NCBI RefSeq assembly: GCF_901709675.1
Contig: NC_051094.1
Coordinates: 10,038,501 to 10,102,500, forward strand
Source: Syngnathus acus
Taxonomy: Eukaryota; Chordata; Actinopteri; Syngnathiformes; Syngnathidae
Length of the DNA stretch: 64,000 nt
Direction of reading: 5' to 3'
Below the pieces are notes generated by a model, which was not told the origin of the DNA, searched no databases, and saw only the letters and a program-made list of their open reading frames with translations. Shown one piece after another: positions 47,385-58,083 of the stretch. The position numbers were made by a program, and so were the translations under genes. Within the stretch, counting starts at the first letter, position 1, and each line of letters begins with the position of its first letter.

Positions 47385-47485
47385 TTAACTCATTCACTGC
47401 CATTGACGCATATAGACGTTAAAGTTGGATTTGATCTGGTCTGCCATTTGACGTCTATATGCGTCAATGGCAGTGAATGAGTTAA
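47385..47485. mobile_element. palindromic MITE with perfect 35-bp terminal inverted repeats
   Basis: The first 35 bases (start TTAACTCATTCACTGCCATT) are an exact reverse complement of the last 35, leaving a 31-base centre. The element is 101 bases and has no coding capacity. The perfect arms point to recent insertion. Host duplication is unclear because the ends are themselves TTAA. Confidence 0.85.
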
Positions 47486-48574
47486 AAAGTGAGCACAGTT
47501 ACCACCTGATAGGTAAAACAACAGAAACTGCAGATTTACTTGTTTATTCCTTGTCAACTCCTGTTCAAGGTGGAGCCAAATCATATCCCAGCTGGATTGC
47601 ATACGAGACAATCATAGGGCAAATAAACAACCATTTTCGACCATTTAGAGTCTTCATTGGTTTTGGAATGTGGGAAGAAGCCACAAGCTCTCAACTATGA
47701 GGCAGACATGCTAACTCAATGCTCCACCGCGCACTGGATTTATTTTCTCTATTATTTTCCATCAGATGTGATCATTCCATCCATCAATATGCGTTTATCT
47801 TATTCTTTTCAGGGTCACAGCGGGGGCAGGATTCTATTCCAGAACACACTCTTCACTGATCTCCAGTCAGTCATCACAGTTTGGAACAATGCTTTAAGTG
47901 GGAATGGAACACTTGCCACTAACATGAACCACTACATTGCCACTTTGCTTTATCGTTCCCCAAGGGGCATTTCTCTCCTCTGAGCAGGCTTCAGTGCCTT
48001 GCTCAAGTGCAGCATTTCGTCTTCATTAACCACATCCAAAATCAGGCCAAACGTCTCAGAGCAAGTAATTACATATTGTATAATCTGCTGCTTCCAACTT
48101 TCCAGGACTAGTTGGAGGAAGGCCCACATCCTCGACACCTTGAGGAAAATGTCACAAATCCTTTTGGTTGTCATTTCACATATTTAAAGCTCATGGTGTA
48201 TTGCCCATATTCGGGGTGACAAGAGGACCCTCAGTAATATTACAAAGGGAATCAAAGGTGGCTGCGGAAATGGATCTGACAGCGAGGGGAGCTGTGGGAG
48301 TGGTGCTTTAAGACCTACAACCTGGGAAAATATTATTCCTTTGAGTTGCTCTTTCAATGTCTATCAGTCAACAAGAGCAGATGTGAAGAGGAGTGATGAG
48401 ACTTTAAAGTGCACTGCACCCGCATCCCGGTGTTTGCACACTCCTGCATAAGTGCTCTAATCCTGCAAGCTTGGAGCAGCCAGACAGGTTTCTCAACATC
48501 TAAAAAAAAAAAAGTCTCCAACAACATGCAATGTGATTCGATGAATTGATCTTCAAGATAAAGAGTTTACTCAC

Positions 48575-48660
48575 CTCCCAAGTGGATCTACAAAACGTCC
48601 CAGCTCTCACTATACGATCAAGTCACAATCCAGAATCCTTCTCTCGGTCTCACCCTGTAA
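48575..48660 (-). other. candidate untranslated first exon of sorbs3
   Basis: Ends at a very good donor (TGGGAG then GTGAGTAAAC). In the frame required by the exon at 43569 it contains a TGA and no later ATG, so it would be non-coding. The right-hand limit is not defined. Confidence 0.4.
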
Positions 48661-50100
48661 GTCACCCCCCTCCCTCTCTCACTCCCTCCCTCCCTCCCAA
48701 GATCTCACCCTGCATGCCTCTGCAGAAGACTTCCCAGATGACAAACATCACCATAGCAACCTCTTCGACCCCGCTCAAAAAGCACCCTGCTTTTGGCTTG
48801 TCAGTTCAGGGCACCTGACCTCGTGAAGAAGCCCTTTTGTTGTGATAAGGTGCTATTTTACACTCAGGGGTTAACCAAAGGGGAATGAAAATAGTTCATC
48901 ACCTCCACCTCCTAGACACTGTCCAGTGACTCTGTGACACTACCACTTAGTATCTTTATCTGTCTCGTAACTCCCTCCCCTAGTGTGTGAATAAAGGCCA
49001 AAAGCACCAAAGGAGGATGGGACCTCTTTCTTTTCTAGTGGCTCATTACTTAACACCGCGTCATCCGCTCTTGATAAAGAAAAGTCTCCCGTGAGCTCGT
49101 TTTAAATAAACAAAGACCGATGATGGCAATTTATATGTTTGTGCAGTCCAAATTCCTGATTGGAATGTGCCTGGTAGGACGCCTTTGCTTGCCCAATTAA
49201 AACTTGGCTTTCCAGTTCATCAACACATCTCCAATTGTGCCAAAAAAAATGAATGTGCTGATAGATTTGTGTTGGCACTTCCTAACTCCACGTCGTAGCC
49301 AAGTGATACAGTTACGTACCTGTCACAATCTGATTGCTTTCTTTCTCAGGTGAATTTTCATCTCTGGAGCAAGAAACTAAAGACTGCTGTTTATTGTAAC
49401 ATTCTCTGTGTATTATGTTTGCTTCAAGGCAGAAAGTGAAGGACTGTGCTATTTTAATAATTCAGTGGTCTGGCTCGGTGGTGCTATCCAAGGCTCATAT
49501 CCATTTACCAAGCCTGCTCTCCTCCTGCGTTTGTTTTTGTCAAATAGTTGAGCCTCTGAACTTGAGAGACAAACATGCACGACTTTGCCTCTCAAGTGGC
49601 CGGGTTGGGGCAATAACATATCTGCTGCCGTTAACATACTTTGTCCCCACTGTGAGCACATGTAACACCCTGTCACTCTGTGGCAAATCACGCAAGAGGT
49701 GATTGACACTTTGACCCCAGACTTCACAACACATCCAGTTCATGATATAACTTTGTTGTGTGATCTTTTCTGAAAGGTAAGCAACTGTGTCTTCTCTCAT
49801 AATATGTCAGGTGGTTGATTTGAAAAATATACAATTCAGGTGAAAATAATAGTAATGCATCCATTGAATTGATTTAGACAATGATTTGGTGCAAGAATAA
49901 GAATATGAAAGTAATTATAAATATTTTGATTGATACTTTGGGAAAGGCATTCATTCTTTTGACAATTTTAATGTGTGGTTACACTTTATAGCTACACTTC
50001 AGCCCACTCTTTTGGCCTCTCAATATTATTGTTGGCGATGAACCTCTGCTCCACATTTCAGTCTATTTCTCAGTAAGTTTGGTGAAAAACAAGGAAGTGA

Positions 50101-50183
50101 CAGACAGACAGACTGACAGACAGAGATATAGAGAGAGAGTGATAGAAAGTGAGCGATAGTGAGCGATAGAGAGAGAGCGATAA
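50101..50183. repeat. GACA/GATA/GAGA low-complexity repeat
   Basis: Interleaved CAGA, GATA and GA units, purine-rich on the plus strand. Confidence 0.85.
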
Positions 50184-51583
50184 AGAAAGTTACATGCTTT
50201 ATAGAAATCCGCTAAACTCCCTTGCAAAAACAAAATAGTAAAAAATAAAATTAAGACAATCATGTCCTTATTCAAACCACAAAGTTAAAACTAGCATACC
50301 TCCTGATCTGTTTGACAAATGCACATTACAAATAGACAAAGAGTGCCATTTATTCATCGTGGACAGACACCTCCATAGATACCAGAGATATGAAATAATG
50401 AAAATAAATTCCTGCCACAACCTCAATATCCTCACCAGAATGTAATGCAATATCCTTTGGGCATGTGTCACCCCACCACAAAGTTCTGTGGATATTGATA
50501 CTTTTTGCATACCCCAACTAACTAATAAACTGTTGACAACAACTCTCACTTTTGAAAACTTTAAAAGGTGCTGGGGGACAAAAGGCCACGACTAAAAGAA
50601 AGGGGGGAGCCTTCATTCGGAGAACTGCTGCTGTTGTCAATGTGTCTGCTTGTGACTCTTTTTCTAATCCTCCCATCGTCCTTTTACGCAAATCCCCTAA
50701 GATGTGATCACATGGTGAAGGAGAAGAACAGCCTGATTCACAAACACAGACAGGCTGGACGGCTGATGTTGTTTTTGATCTTTTGATTACCTTGTTACAT
50801 GCACGAATAAATATATCGCTAAATCAAAGCCTCTATGATTATTATCTTTCTATCTATCTACATTGGCTGTTGATCAAAAGCAACTCATAGTTGTGACTTT
50901 TGTAAGCACAGGTGAATGCGCCATGACAAAAAACAAAAAATGTTATGGAATGAAAAGACTCCGGAACGCCCTATTACAGCTACAACACATCCCTAAAAAC
51001 CAGACAGTTAACTTTTGCTCAAACTTATGTTGTCATTTGCAAGAGTCCACAGGTACTGTCCAAAACTGTCGTGCAATAAACAGGTAGCACTAGTAACGCT
51101 GCTGTTATCTTCTTTGTGTCACATCTTGTTTTCCAAGGTATCACTGAAGCATGAGAACCAACATGTAAGGATTAGGCTAGATTTGTTATAGTAGTTAAAA
51201 AACACACAGGTCCCGCAACGATGAGTATCAAGCCTCGTGAGAGAGCAAATAAATAAATAAATAAATAAATTCTGGTGTAATTTGTGTCTGAAGCTTTCAC
51301 ACACAGCACTGCTGCTAACCATCAGGACGGTAAAGTGTTGTGAAACTTCCGATATTAACCGTTTCTCTAGAATTGTGGTATACTTAATGTTGACTCTGTT
51401 TTGACTGAAAGCAATCAAATGAAACTGTCCTATATAAAGGCAGAAAACATGATAATGTTGCTCAACCTTTGCTGTTGGATTCCCAATCAGAAGCTACCAA
51501 ATAAAGCATAAGAATGTCATCATTGTTTTTGCATCTCCTTTGACCTGCTCCCTGGTTGTGGTCATGATGTGTGCAGTACTTAC

Positions 51584-51800
51584 AGACGAGTTGCGGGCTG
51601 ACCGGTGTCTCCAAAACACAGCTGAGTGAAGGAAGGAAGGAAGGAAGGAAGGAAGGAAGGAAGTAATGAAAGAAGAGGAGTGAGTGAAGCTGTGCTGCTC
51701 CTCTCGCTCTTTCTCTTGTTCTCTGTCTCCAACCAACAGTGTCTTTATCTGATGTTGAACCCTCCAGCGTGGCTCTTCTCTGGAAGTAGGCGAGGGCGGG
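51584..51800 (-). other. candidate alternative 5' exon upstream of sorbs3
   Basis: Closed by a consensus donor (CTCGTCT then GTAAGTACTG). The body includes the TTCC run and an A/G-rich stretch; no convincing start codon in the needed frame. Function as a leader exon is inferred from the donor only. Confidence 0.25.
51628..51663. repeat. GGAA tetranucleotide repeat
   Basis: About nine tandem GGAA units. GGAA is also the ETS core, so such tracts can gain enhancer activity, but nothing here shows that. Confidence 0.95.
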
Positions 51801-51806
51801 TAGGCG

Positions 51807-51848
51807 TGTACGTGTGTGTGCATGTGTGTGTGTGTGTGTGTTTGTGTG
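51807..51848. repeat. TG microsatellite
   Basis: Interrupted TG tract of about 42 bases. Confidence 0.9.
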
Positions 51849-52356
51849 ACGCTTCATAGCTCATCAGGGAGATGGCGCTCACTAATAGTTTCCATCCACA
51901 GCTGGAAGTAATAGAGCTTCCCATTCAGCCCATTCAGGCTCTGTGATAGCGCCTTTCATGCGAGACACGATGAGGTCGTCTACTCCGAACTGAGGGATAT
52001 GTCATTTAATTGCACAGTCTTTTATGTGATGTGCCACATTTGCGTAAGGCACAAAATGATTGGAATAGAATAAAATAGACATTTGCTGTCATTGTATGCT
52101 GCAACTCCAAATTTGTGTTTGAAGAATAAAAAGACTTTATGCAATGCGTAGGACAGCAAGACACACATTTTATATGTACAGTATAGCGGTTGTGAATGTT
52201 TTCAATGTAAAAATGTAGCAGCAATATGCAATAGTGCATTGGTGGATTACAGGAAGACGTTATGGCTGAGAGTATTTGTTCTGGTCCTGATAGGCCGGTA
52301 GCGCCTGCCAAGGAGCAGAAGGTGAAAGAGGTGGTGGGCGGGGTCTGTGTTGTCAC

Positions 52357-52456
52357 CTGCGACTGGCACAGCTCTTATGAGGCAGCCTGACGTTCAGGAC
52401 GTTGACCTCTCTCTGAAGCCTCTTCTGTTCTGCCTCGGTGAAGCGGGAGCACCGCA
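52357..52456 (-). CDS. candidate coding exon, phase-compatible with sorbs3
   Basis: Acceptor TGCATCACAG, donor GTGACA, and a 100-nt body encoding RFTEAEQKRLQREVNVLNVR, a charged, heptad-like helix. The two leftover bases fit the phase of the sorbs3 exon at 43569, so it could open a longer vinexin isoform. It could equally belong to another gene; I do not recognise the peptide. Confidence 0.3.
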
Positions 52457-53558
52457 CTGTGATGCAATGAATCAGAACACGCTCTATCGGTGAAGAAAGA
52501 AAGCGGAGCTGACAAAAGTACTCAGATTCAGTACTTAAGTAGAAGTATAAAATTGTAGAGAACAAAAAGACCCAAGGTAAAAGTTGTAGAACTCCAGAGC
52601 TGTAAAAGTAGAATAGAATAAAATATAATAAAAAAGTAGATTCTAACATGTAGAAAGAAATGTTCAAAGGTAAAATAGAAAACAGTTTTTTTTATTTTAC
52701 TGACAAATTGAAAATATCGGATCTGCTGAACTAACATAGTTCTCATACTGAGAAGTTAAGAACTCCTGTTATATGCCACACGATTTTGTTTAGGAATTTG
52801 TTTTTGTAAGAACTTGAGCACCTTTGTTCGCATTGCAGTACTGGTTATTTGGCGTACGTATTTGGTAGTTGCTTGTGAGTTTCTTGTTATTCATTTTTCA
52901 GATGGTAGTAGTGGTATTTGATTGACAATTGACAGATGAGCACCCGCTAAAATACAGATTTTTGGGGTGAAGTTACAACTGCATTGTGTGTGTGTTTTGA
53001 AGGAAGGTTTGTCATGGTGAACACCTCACTCACTGCAAACAACACATGCATGCACACGTTAAAGAGCAACCATAAGTGCTACGGGGCCCCAGGGAGGTGT
53101 CACTGTTTCCATGTGGTGTTCCAGAACTGTATTTGCAGTAAAGCCAAGCGTGAAGGCCCAGCTTTCTTTTGCTCGCAGGGAGATCACCTGCAACAACACA
53201 AAGCTACTGTGTAAAGTTCATTTTTATAACTTCGGTTCATTCCTCGAATCAGAGTTGACTTTTTTTGCATTTTGTATATTGAACAAGTACTTTTGAGAAA
53301 TTCAATTTGGATATGAGAAATGTAATTGCGAATAAGTGTATTCCAACTCAAATGTCTCCTCCCTCCTTCTTCACTTGCACTAACAACGACAGTTTCTCTC
53401 ACCTTGTCCACCCAAAAATAAATATTTAACAGCTTTTCAATAGCGTCAGAAAAGATAACCAAAGGTCAAACGCACGACCTGTACTTTTTTTTCTATAACT
53501 GCAGTATGACTCGAAATCCGACAGATGTCGCCAAACACCTAGACTAGAACAGAATGTT

Positions 53559-54085
53559 AACAATCGTCTTTATGTTATAATGTCGCTTTTAAAAGAAAGT
53601 CTTTAGTCATCAAAAATGTCCGTGAGTTCCAAAATAAATATGCTCAAAATTAAAAGCGAAATGAAAAGGCAGGGCCGAGGGAAGTAGCCACATTTTGGAA
53701 ATGTACCTTCTCCTGCCCCTTATCACCGAATAGTCGCGTGTATACGTGTGTACGTGTACATTTGGGTTTTAGTAAACTGATCCAGGTATTTGTTGCAAGA
53801 TAGAAAAATATTTTAATGAATGAGCAATGGGAATCTAGATCAAGGTGAGTACAGCACGTGGCCCAGAAACTGTTCGCGGAGCTCGCGTCTGTCACACACG
53901 GAGCAAAGTTGTTTTGAAAATGAAAGTCTGCATGCGTTAGACTGCATTCCTGCCCTTAGTATGAGCCAACCTCTTCACTCTGATTGGCTGGCAGCCACGA
54001 ATCCAAGTGACATCATCGCCGTTGGAAAGTTACAAACTTCCTTTTTAGTTATGATTAACAATCACATGACCGTTTCCTAGAAACA
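53559..54085 (-). pseudogene. relic of a duplicated neurl3 promoter and first exon
   Basis: Aligns by eye, in the same orientation, with 56578-57125. Shared blocks include ACTGATCCAGG, ATTTGTTGCAAGA, GAAAATGAAAGT, CTTCACTCTGATTGGCTGGC, TTGGAAAGTTACAAACTT and, at the left end, AACAATCGTC against ACCAATCGTC of the neurl3 exon-1/donor. Here the ATG is changed and the donor GT has become TT, so this first exon could not be used. No clear second exon was found to the left. Confidence 0.6.
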
Positions 54086-54172
54086 GTGACACCACGTGGA
54101 TTGTGCAACAACCATTTTCGAAATTCACCTGAAGAAAGAAAGCTAACAAGCAAGTCGTGCAACTGCTGTGGC

Positions 54173-54178
54173 TTTATT
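54173..54178 (-). terminator. candidate neurl3 polyadenylation signal
   Basis: AATAAA on the minus strand about 445 bases beyond the neurl3 stop; it lies just before the duplicated block. Confidence 0.45.
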
Positions 54179-54623
54179 AAAATATAAAGCAGACTCAGCT
54201 GCACCATTCAAATGTGTAAAATGGACGTTCAACTTCGTGCATAATATTAAAATAGAATCAAACAACTCCAGTATATAAATAGAAAAGGCACTTTATACAT
54301 CAGTAACACTGTCAATATGCAATAGTTGACATAAAGGCTTATGGATTGGCTCGGAATGGTTCTAATAAGAAGAAGCCAATACCGATCCAGTTAATTGGAC
54401 TCAATACCCTTCCGGTGGATTGGACTGGACCATCCCTACACACTGTAACACATATTTTTACATAATTACAGAACATTAAAAGTGCAAAGTTCCACCTTCA
54501 AATTAAAAACCAAACAACTAAATGAATAGTAAACAGTTAGCCCAACAGACATTGCATTAGTCATTAAAATGAAAGTGCATTTTGTTTGTTTATGGTTAAG
54601 CGATAGAACATAAGAAGGTGCTT

Positions 54624-54823
54624 TCACTGATTGTCAATGCTCTTAGTGGGAGCCACCCAAGTTACCGAAGGCTTCCCCATGCTCATCCTGCACAGTGGGC
54701 ATGTACCAAAAGCATAATAGACTTTGAAAGAGCAGATGAAACACAAACAGTGGTGTCCACAAGGCAAAGTGATGTCGGATTTCTGGGCTATGCACACCAC
54801 ACAGGTCGGCTCTTCTTCTCCAT
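54624..54823 (-). CDS. neurl3: neurl3 exon 4: RING finger and C-terminus
   Basis: Encodes DGEEEPTCVVCIAQKSDITL, the CGHHCLCFIC core and CPLCRMSM, with stop at 54624-54626. Acceptor GATGACAG; all eight zinc ligands are present. Confidence 0.93.
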
Positions 54824-56599
54824 CTGTCATCAAGAGACAGAACGCACCACGATAAGAAATCACCTTGTAGAACAATCACAATTGCTTCGATGAAAAGAGC
54901 CCTCAATACCTCTTGGCACCAGCAGGTTGATGCAGGAGAGGTCATCAGATGTCAAGTAGTCCGTGTCTAAAGTGGGCAAAGGCGGGACTATCTGACATGA
55001 CTTCCTGGTGAAAAGCCCCATACGTCTTTCAGAACCTGTCACAAATAGGAGGGGATTCTCATGATTAAAGGGGCTCATTCAAATAGCTACACCAGGGGTG
55101 TTCAAACTGGGGTCCACGGGCAATTTGCAGCCCAACGCGATGGGCAGCAAGCAAGGAAAAGAGATGAAGAAATCTGTTCTCATCCCTCATTTCCTTGTTT
55201 TCTGGAAATGGCCCTTGGAAAGACACCGTTTGAACACCCTTGAGCTACAGACAAGCTGTATAGCACACATGAAACCTACCCAAGAGAAGAATGGAGCATG
55301 TCTTTCCATAAATGTCAAATATGGCCCACAAATGCCCGTTGACGTCGATTTCTTTGACTAATAGTCTGCGCTGGTCGCCGCTCTGATTTGCAACATACAA
55401 GCTGCCTGTGCGCGACATCCAGAATTCCAGGATTGTTCCTACCCTGGAAAACGGCTTGCCCACGCTAGCAGCCCAGTTCCCAGGGGTCTTAGTGAGGTCA
55501 GGGATGGCAAAATGGGGCAGGGGTAAAGATCGGGAATCCGGGTCAACATTGGTGAAGCCCACTCGCAATGATCCGTGCCATATGTCGTTCTCGTCTTCGA
55601 TGCGTAGCCGTATCCGCTCCTGGACCCTCACGGGGCGATTGCTGAACAACAGGCCATCTTTGAAGGTGATGCGTGACTTCTTTGCATGGCAAAAGGACTG
55701 ACTCAAGTGGATTTTGTCTCCTACGGCCCGCTGATGGAACATCATTGGACCGAGGCACCGGAAACCGCATTCCAATTTTATGGACTCATCATCTGCAAGG
55801 TAAAATTGTAAAGATACATGATGCAATAAATTATTTGTATACAACTCCAAAGGGAAAGCTACACTCTACAAATATAATAATAATAATAATAATAAATTAT
55901 ATTTATAACGTACTTTATATTCGGAGGAATCTCAAAGTGCTACATGGCAAAAACAAAAACAATGAGCCCAAATATGTACGTGAAGTTTCCAGAAATGCTT
56001 TTGTGGGCTTTAAGGACCCTATAGCTGTCTACTGTGCATTCTGAGAGTATAGCAACAATTATTTTTGCATTTTACACAGATCATTTCATCAGATTACTCA
56101 GAGCAACAATAACAATTGTTTGTTTTCGCCTTATATGGCCAATTATATCCAACAGAAAAGTTGTCTGCACAAACATATTATGCTTGTGTTTTGATTGACA
56201 GATTGTCAGAAAGTTATTACCGTAATTTTCGGACTATAAGTCGCACTGGAGTATAAGTCGCACCAGCCATAAAATGCCCAAAAAAGTGAAAAAAAACCAT
56301 ATATATGTATATAAGTCGCTCCTGAGTATAAGTCGCCCCCCCCCAAACTATGAAAAAAAAACCGCGACTTATAGTCCGAAAATTACGGTAATTTAAAAAC
56401 GATTATTACTGCAACTGAATTGAGAAGTCTTTTTACAGTTTAAAAGTGTTTATTACTGCAACTGAATTGAGAAGAGGGGGAAAAATGCATACAAATCACA
56501 CATAATCAGATTTAACTGTGTATTTCTAATGTGCAAATATTGCATTTCTGTAAATTATCTGGAAAGAGAAAACTCACCAATCGTCCTGATCTTCATCAT
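54624..56599 (-). CDS. neurl3: neuralized E3 ubiquitin ligase 3, four exons
   Basis: The exons 56578-56599, 55280-55792, 54910-55035 and 54624-54823 join in phase to 286 residues (human NEURL3: 262). Residues 8-175 form a single neuralized homology repeat, with ITFKDGLLFSNRPVRVQERI, the GSLRVGFTNVDP block and LWAIFDIYGKT. A linker follows, then a C3HC4 RING at Cys228-Cys265 (CVVC, LPCGHHCLC, CPLC). One NHR plus a C-terminal RING is the NEURL3 (LINCR) architecture; NEURL1 and NEURL4 have two or more NHRs. RING ligases of this type transfer ubiquitin from an E2. NEURL3 is described as inflammation- and interferon-inducible and antiviral, and the upstream DNA carries ISRE-like motifs consistent with that. 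MITE 56217-56391 lies in intron 1. Confidence 0.9.
54910..55035 (-). CDS. neurl3: neurl3 exon 3: linker
   Basis: A 126-nt exon encoding a linker with IVPPLPTLDTDYLTSDDLSC; acceptor TGTGACAG, donor GTATTG; phase 1 on both sides. Confidence 0.88.
55280..55792 (-). CDS. neurl3: neurl3 exon 2: NHR domain
   Basis: A 513-nt exon carrying the whole neuralized repeat; acceptor CCTTGCAG, donor GTAGGT. The exon is GC-richer than its flanks. Confidence 0.94.
55873..55896. repeat. AAT trinucleotide repeat
   Basis: About eight ATA/AAT units in neurl3 intron 1. Confidence 0.85.
56217..56391. mobile_element. palindromic MITE in neurl3 intron 1
   Basis: The terminal 28-base arms (TTACCGTAATTTTCGGACTA at the left, mirrored at 56364-56391) are perfect inverted repeats. 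Inside, GTATAAGTCGC units recur. This is a widely dispersed fish element of about 175 bases with no coding capacity. Confidence 0.85.
56578..56599 (-). CDS. neurl3: neurl3 exon 1: start codon
   Basis: Encodes only MMKIRTI plus one base before GTGAGT. Two adjacent in-frame ATGs (56599 and 56596) could start translation. Chosen because it is the only ATG just upstream of a donor with the required phase, and the homologous relic at 53559 supports it as an exon. Confidence 0.75.
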
Positions 56600-56652
56600 G
56601 TTGTTGTTGTCTTAGTGCACCGGTAGAACAGGTTGATTTCAGCTGCTTTAAT

Positions 56653-57030
56653 GAAAGTGAACGTTCGCATCATTTGACTTCTATCATGCTTAAAATAATA
56701 AGGGAAATGAGAGGGGAGGGGCCAAGGGAAGAGGCTTTGGAAATTTACCTTCTCCTCTCCTCCCCCTTACCACAGTGTGTACACGTGTGTATGTGTACAT
56801 TTATGTTTCAGGAAACTGATCCAGGTCAAATACGTTAAACAGATATTTGTTGCAAGACACGAAATGACTTCTATGAATAAGCAATGGGAAACAAGTTTAG
56901 TACAAAACATGACCCAGAAATTGCTCACGCATTTTGCGTCAGTCTCATGCGGAGCAGTTTCGAAAATGAAAGTGTGCGTCATGTGATTTCTCCAAGAGCG
57001 TCCCCTTTACAATCTCTTCACTCTGATTGG
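56653..57030 (-). promoter_or_regulatory. neurl3 promoter with interferon-response-like motifs
   Basis: Immediately upstream of the start exon lie GAAAGTGAAC (56653-56662) and GAAAATGAAAGT (56962-56973), both close to the ISRE core GAAANNGAAA, and a CCAAT box on the minus strand (plus-strand ATTGG near 57019-57023). The second ISRE-like motif and the CCAAT box are unchanged in the relic copy at 53916-53927 and about 53981. Role in induction is inferred from the known inducibility of NEURL3. Confidence 0.45.
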
Positions 57031-57125
57031 CTGGCCACGAATCCAAGCTGCATCCGTTGGAAAGTTACAAACTTTTTCTTCTTTCTTTTTTACCGTGATT
57101 AAATCACATGACTGTTTCACAGAAA

Positions 57126-58083
57126 CAAGAAGATTTGCAACACACTGTATGCTCTCATTGGTATGGAAAAAATGTTTTTAGTGTCATCATATGAATGTTG
57201 TAATAATATAGGATTACTGTAGGAGATAACAAATTCCTTATTTTACTAGAATAAATAGAGTCAGATTTGAATAATGACGTTCAAAGGTCTTTATTTTGTG
57301 CAGCAAAATACAGCTGCATTTTCCCTGAGTCCAAAAAGATACCACTGTGAGCAATAGTTTTGTTTGAAATTTGCAGGAAAACATGTGTTCAGTATGTCTG
57401 ACTATAAAGACACCTACATTTTGCAATGTTGTTGTTCTGAATTGATCATTCCAACTTCTGAACATGTCACGAAACATGAAACATTTTACGTTCATTCCCA
57501 AACTACTACTTCAAACTATTTTTCACGATGGACACATCTTTAGTCTACATCTATGTGTGTATGCGCACTTAAAAGTCATACAAAACTAAATGCGTTTCCC
57601 GAGAGGTAAAACAAGGCTCAAATGCGTCTCCCCACTCACCCTTGCTCAAGCACATCAGGCCATCAAGAAAAATCTACTTGTTCCCCCTCCACCTGTTCAA
57701 AAGGTCATTAATCTGCAGCCGTCCAATTACAGGTCCCCTTTCCTCTCACCGAGCAACCAATGGCGAAGGCCACTGACTAAGGCCAATCCCGGGCAGCATT
57801 CGAATGTGGCCTGTCTTTATCAATGTCCCCGTCCAGATGTCCAGATGCTTCTTATGTATGATATGTAAGGGGACCTGCATCAGTTGGAGGCAGCGTCTCA
57901 CACTGCGCGGACCCGTGGCCAGGCTCATTATGGCGGCCGAGAGGTGAGGGCGAACAGTGAGCAGCTGATCTCATCTATCAGCATTTGGACCTCCATTATA
58001 ACAAACCTTGCTTGTTTGTGTGGTAGGTCATCAAGAAGGTCCTGACTGGATCTTATTGGAGTTTGCTGAGACCAAGTCTTCCC
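57126..58083 (+). other. spacer between neurl3 and nkx6.3, divergent promoters
   Basis: The two genes are head to head. The right part (about 57640-58083) becomes GC-richer and should contain the nkx6.3 promoter and leader. A possible leader intron runs from a donor after GGCCGAGAG (near 57944) to an acceptor TGTGGTAG near 58026. No TATA box is obvious. Confidence 0.35.

Larger units (their letters stand above)
43570..54170. other. sorbs3 5' introns and intergenic DNA up to neurl3
   Basis: Contains candidate alternative first exons of sorbs3 (donors at 48574, 51583 and 52356), simple repeats (50101-50183, 51628-51663, 51807-51848), a perfect-arm MITE (47385-47485), degraded copies of the fish interspersed repeat (45082-45245, 47560-47850) and, at 53559-54085, a duplicate of the neurl3 promoter and first exon. 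No further recognisable gene. Confidence 0.5.

Noticed and set aside
51870-51990. Minus-strand frame reading LNGKLYYFQLWMETISERHL considered as a terminal exon
   Set aside because: The acceptor is weak, the phase does not match the candidate exon at 52357, and open stretches of this length are expected by chance.
53080-53200. Minus-strand frame containing WAFTLGFT considered as a decayed neuralized repeat of the duplicated neurl3
   Set aside because: Only the LGFT-like match in one position supports it; the rest cannot be aligned with the NHR of neurl3, so it is not claimed.
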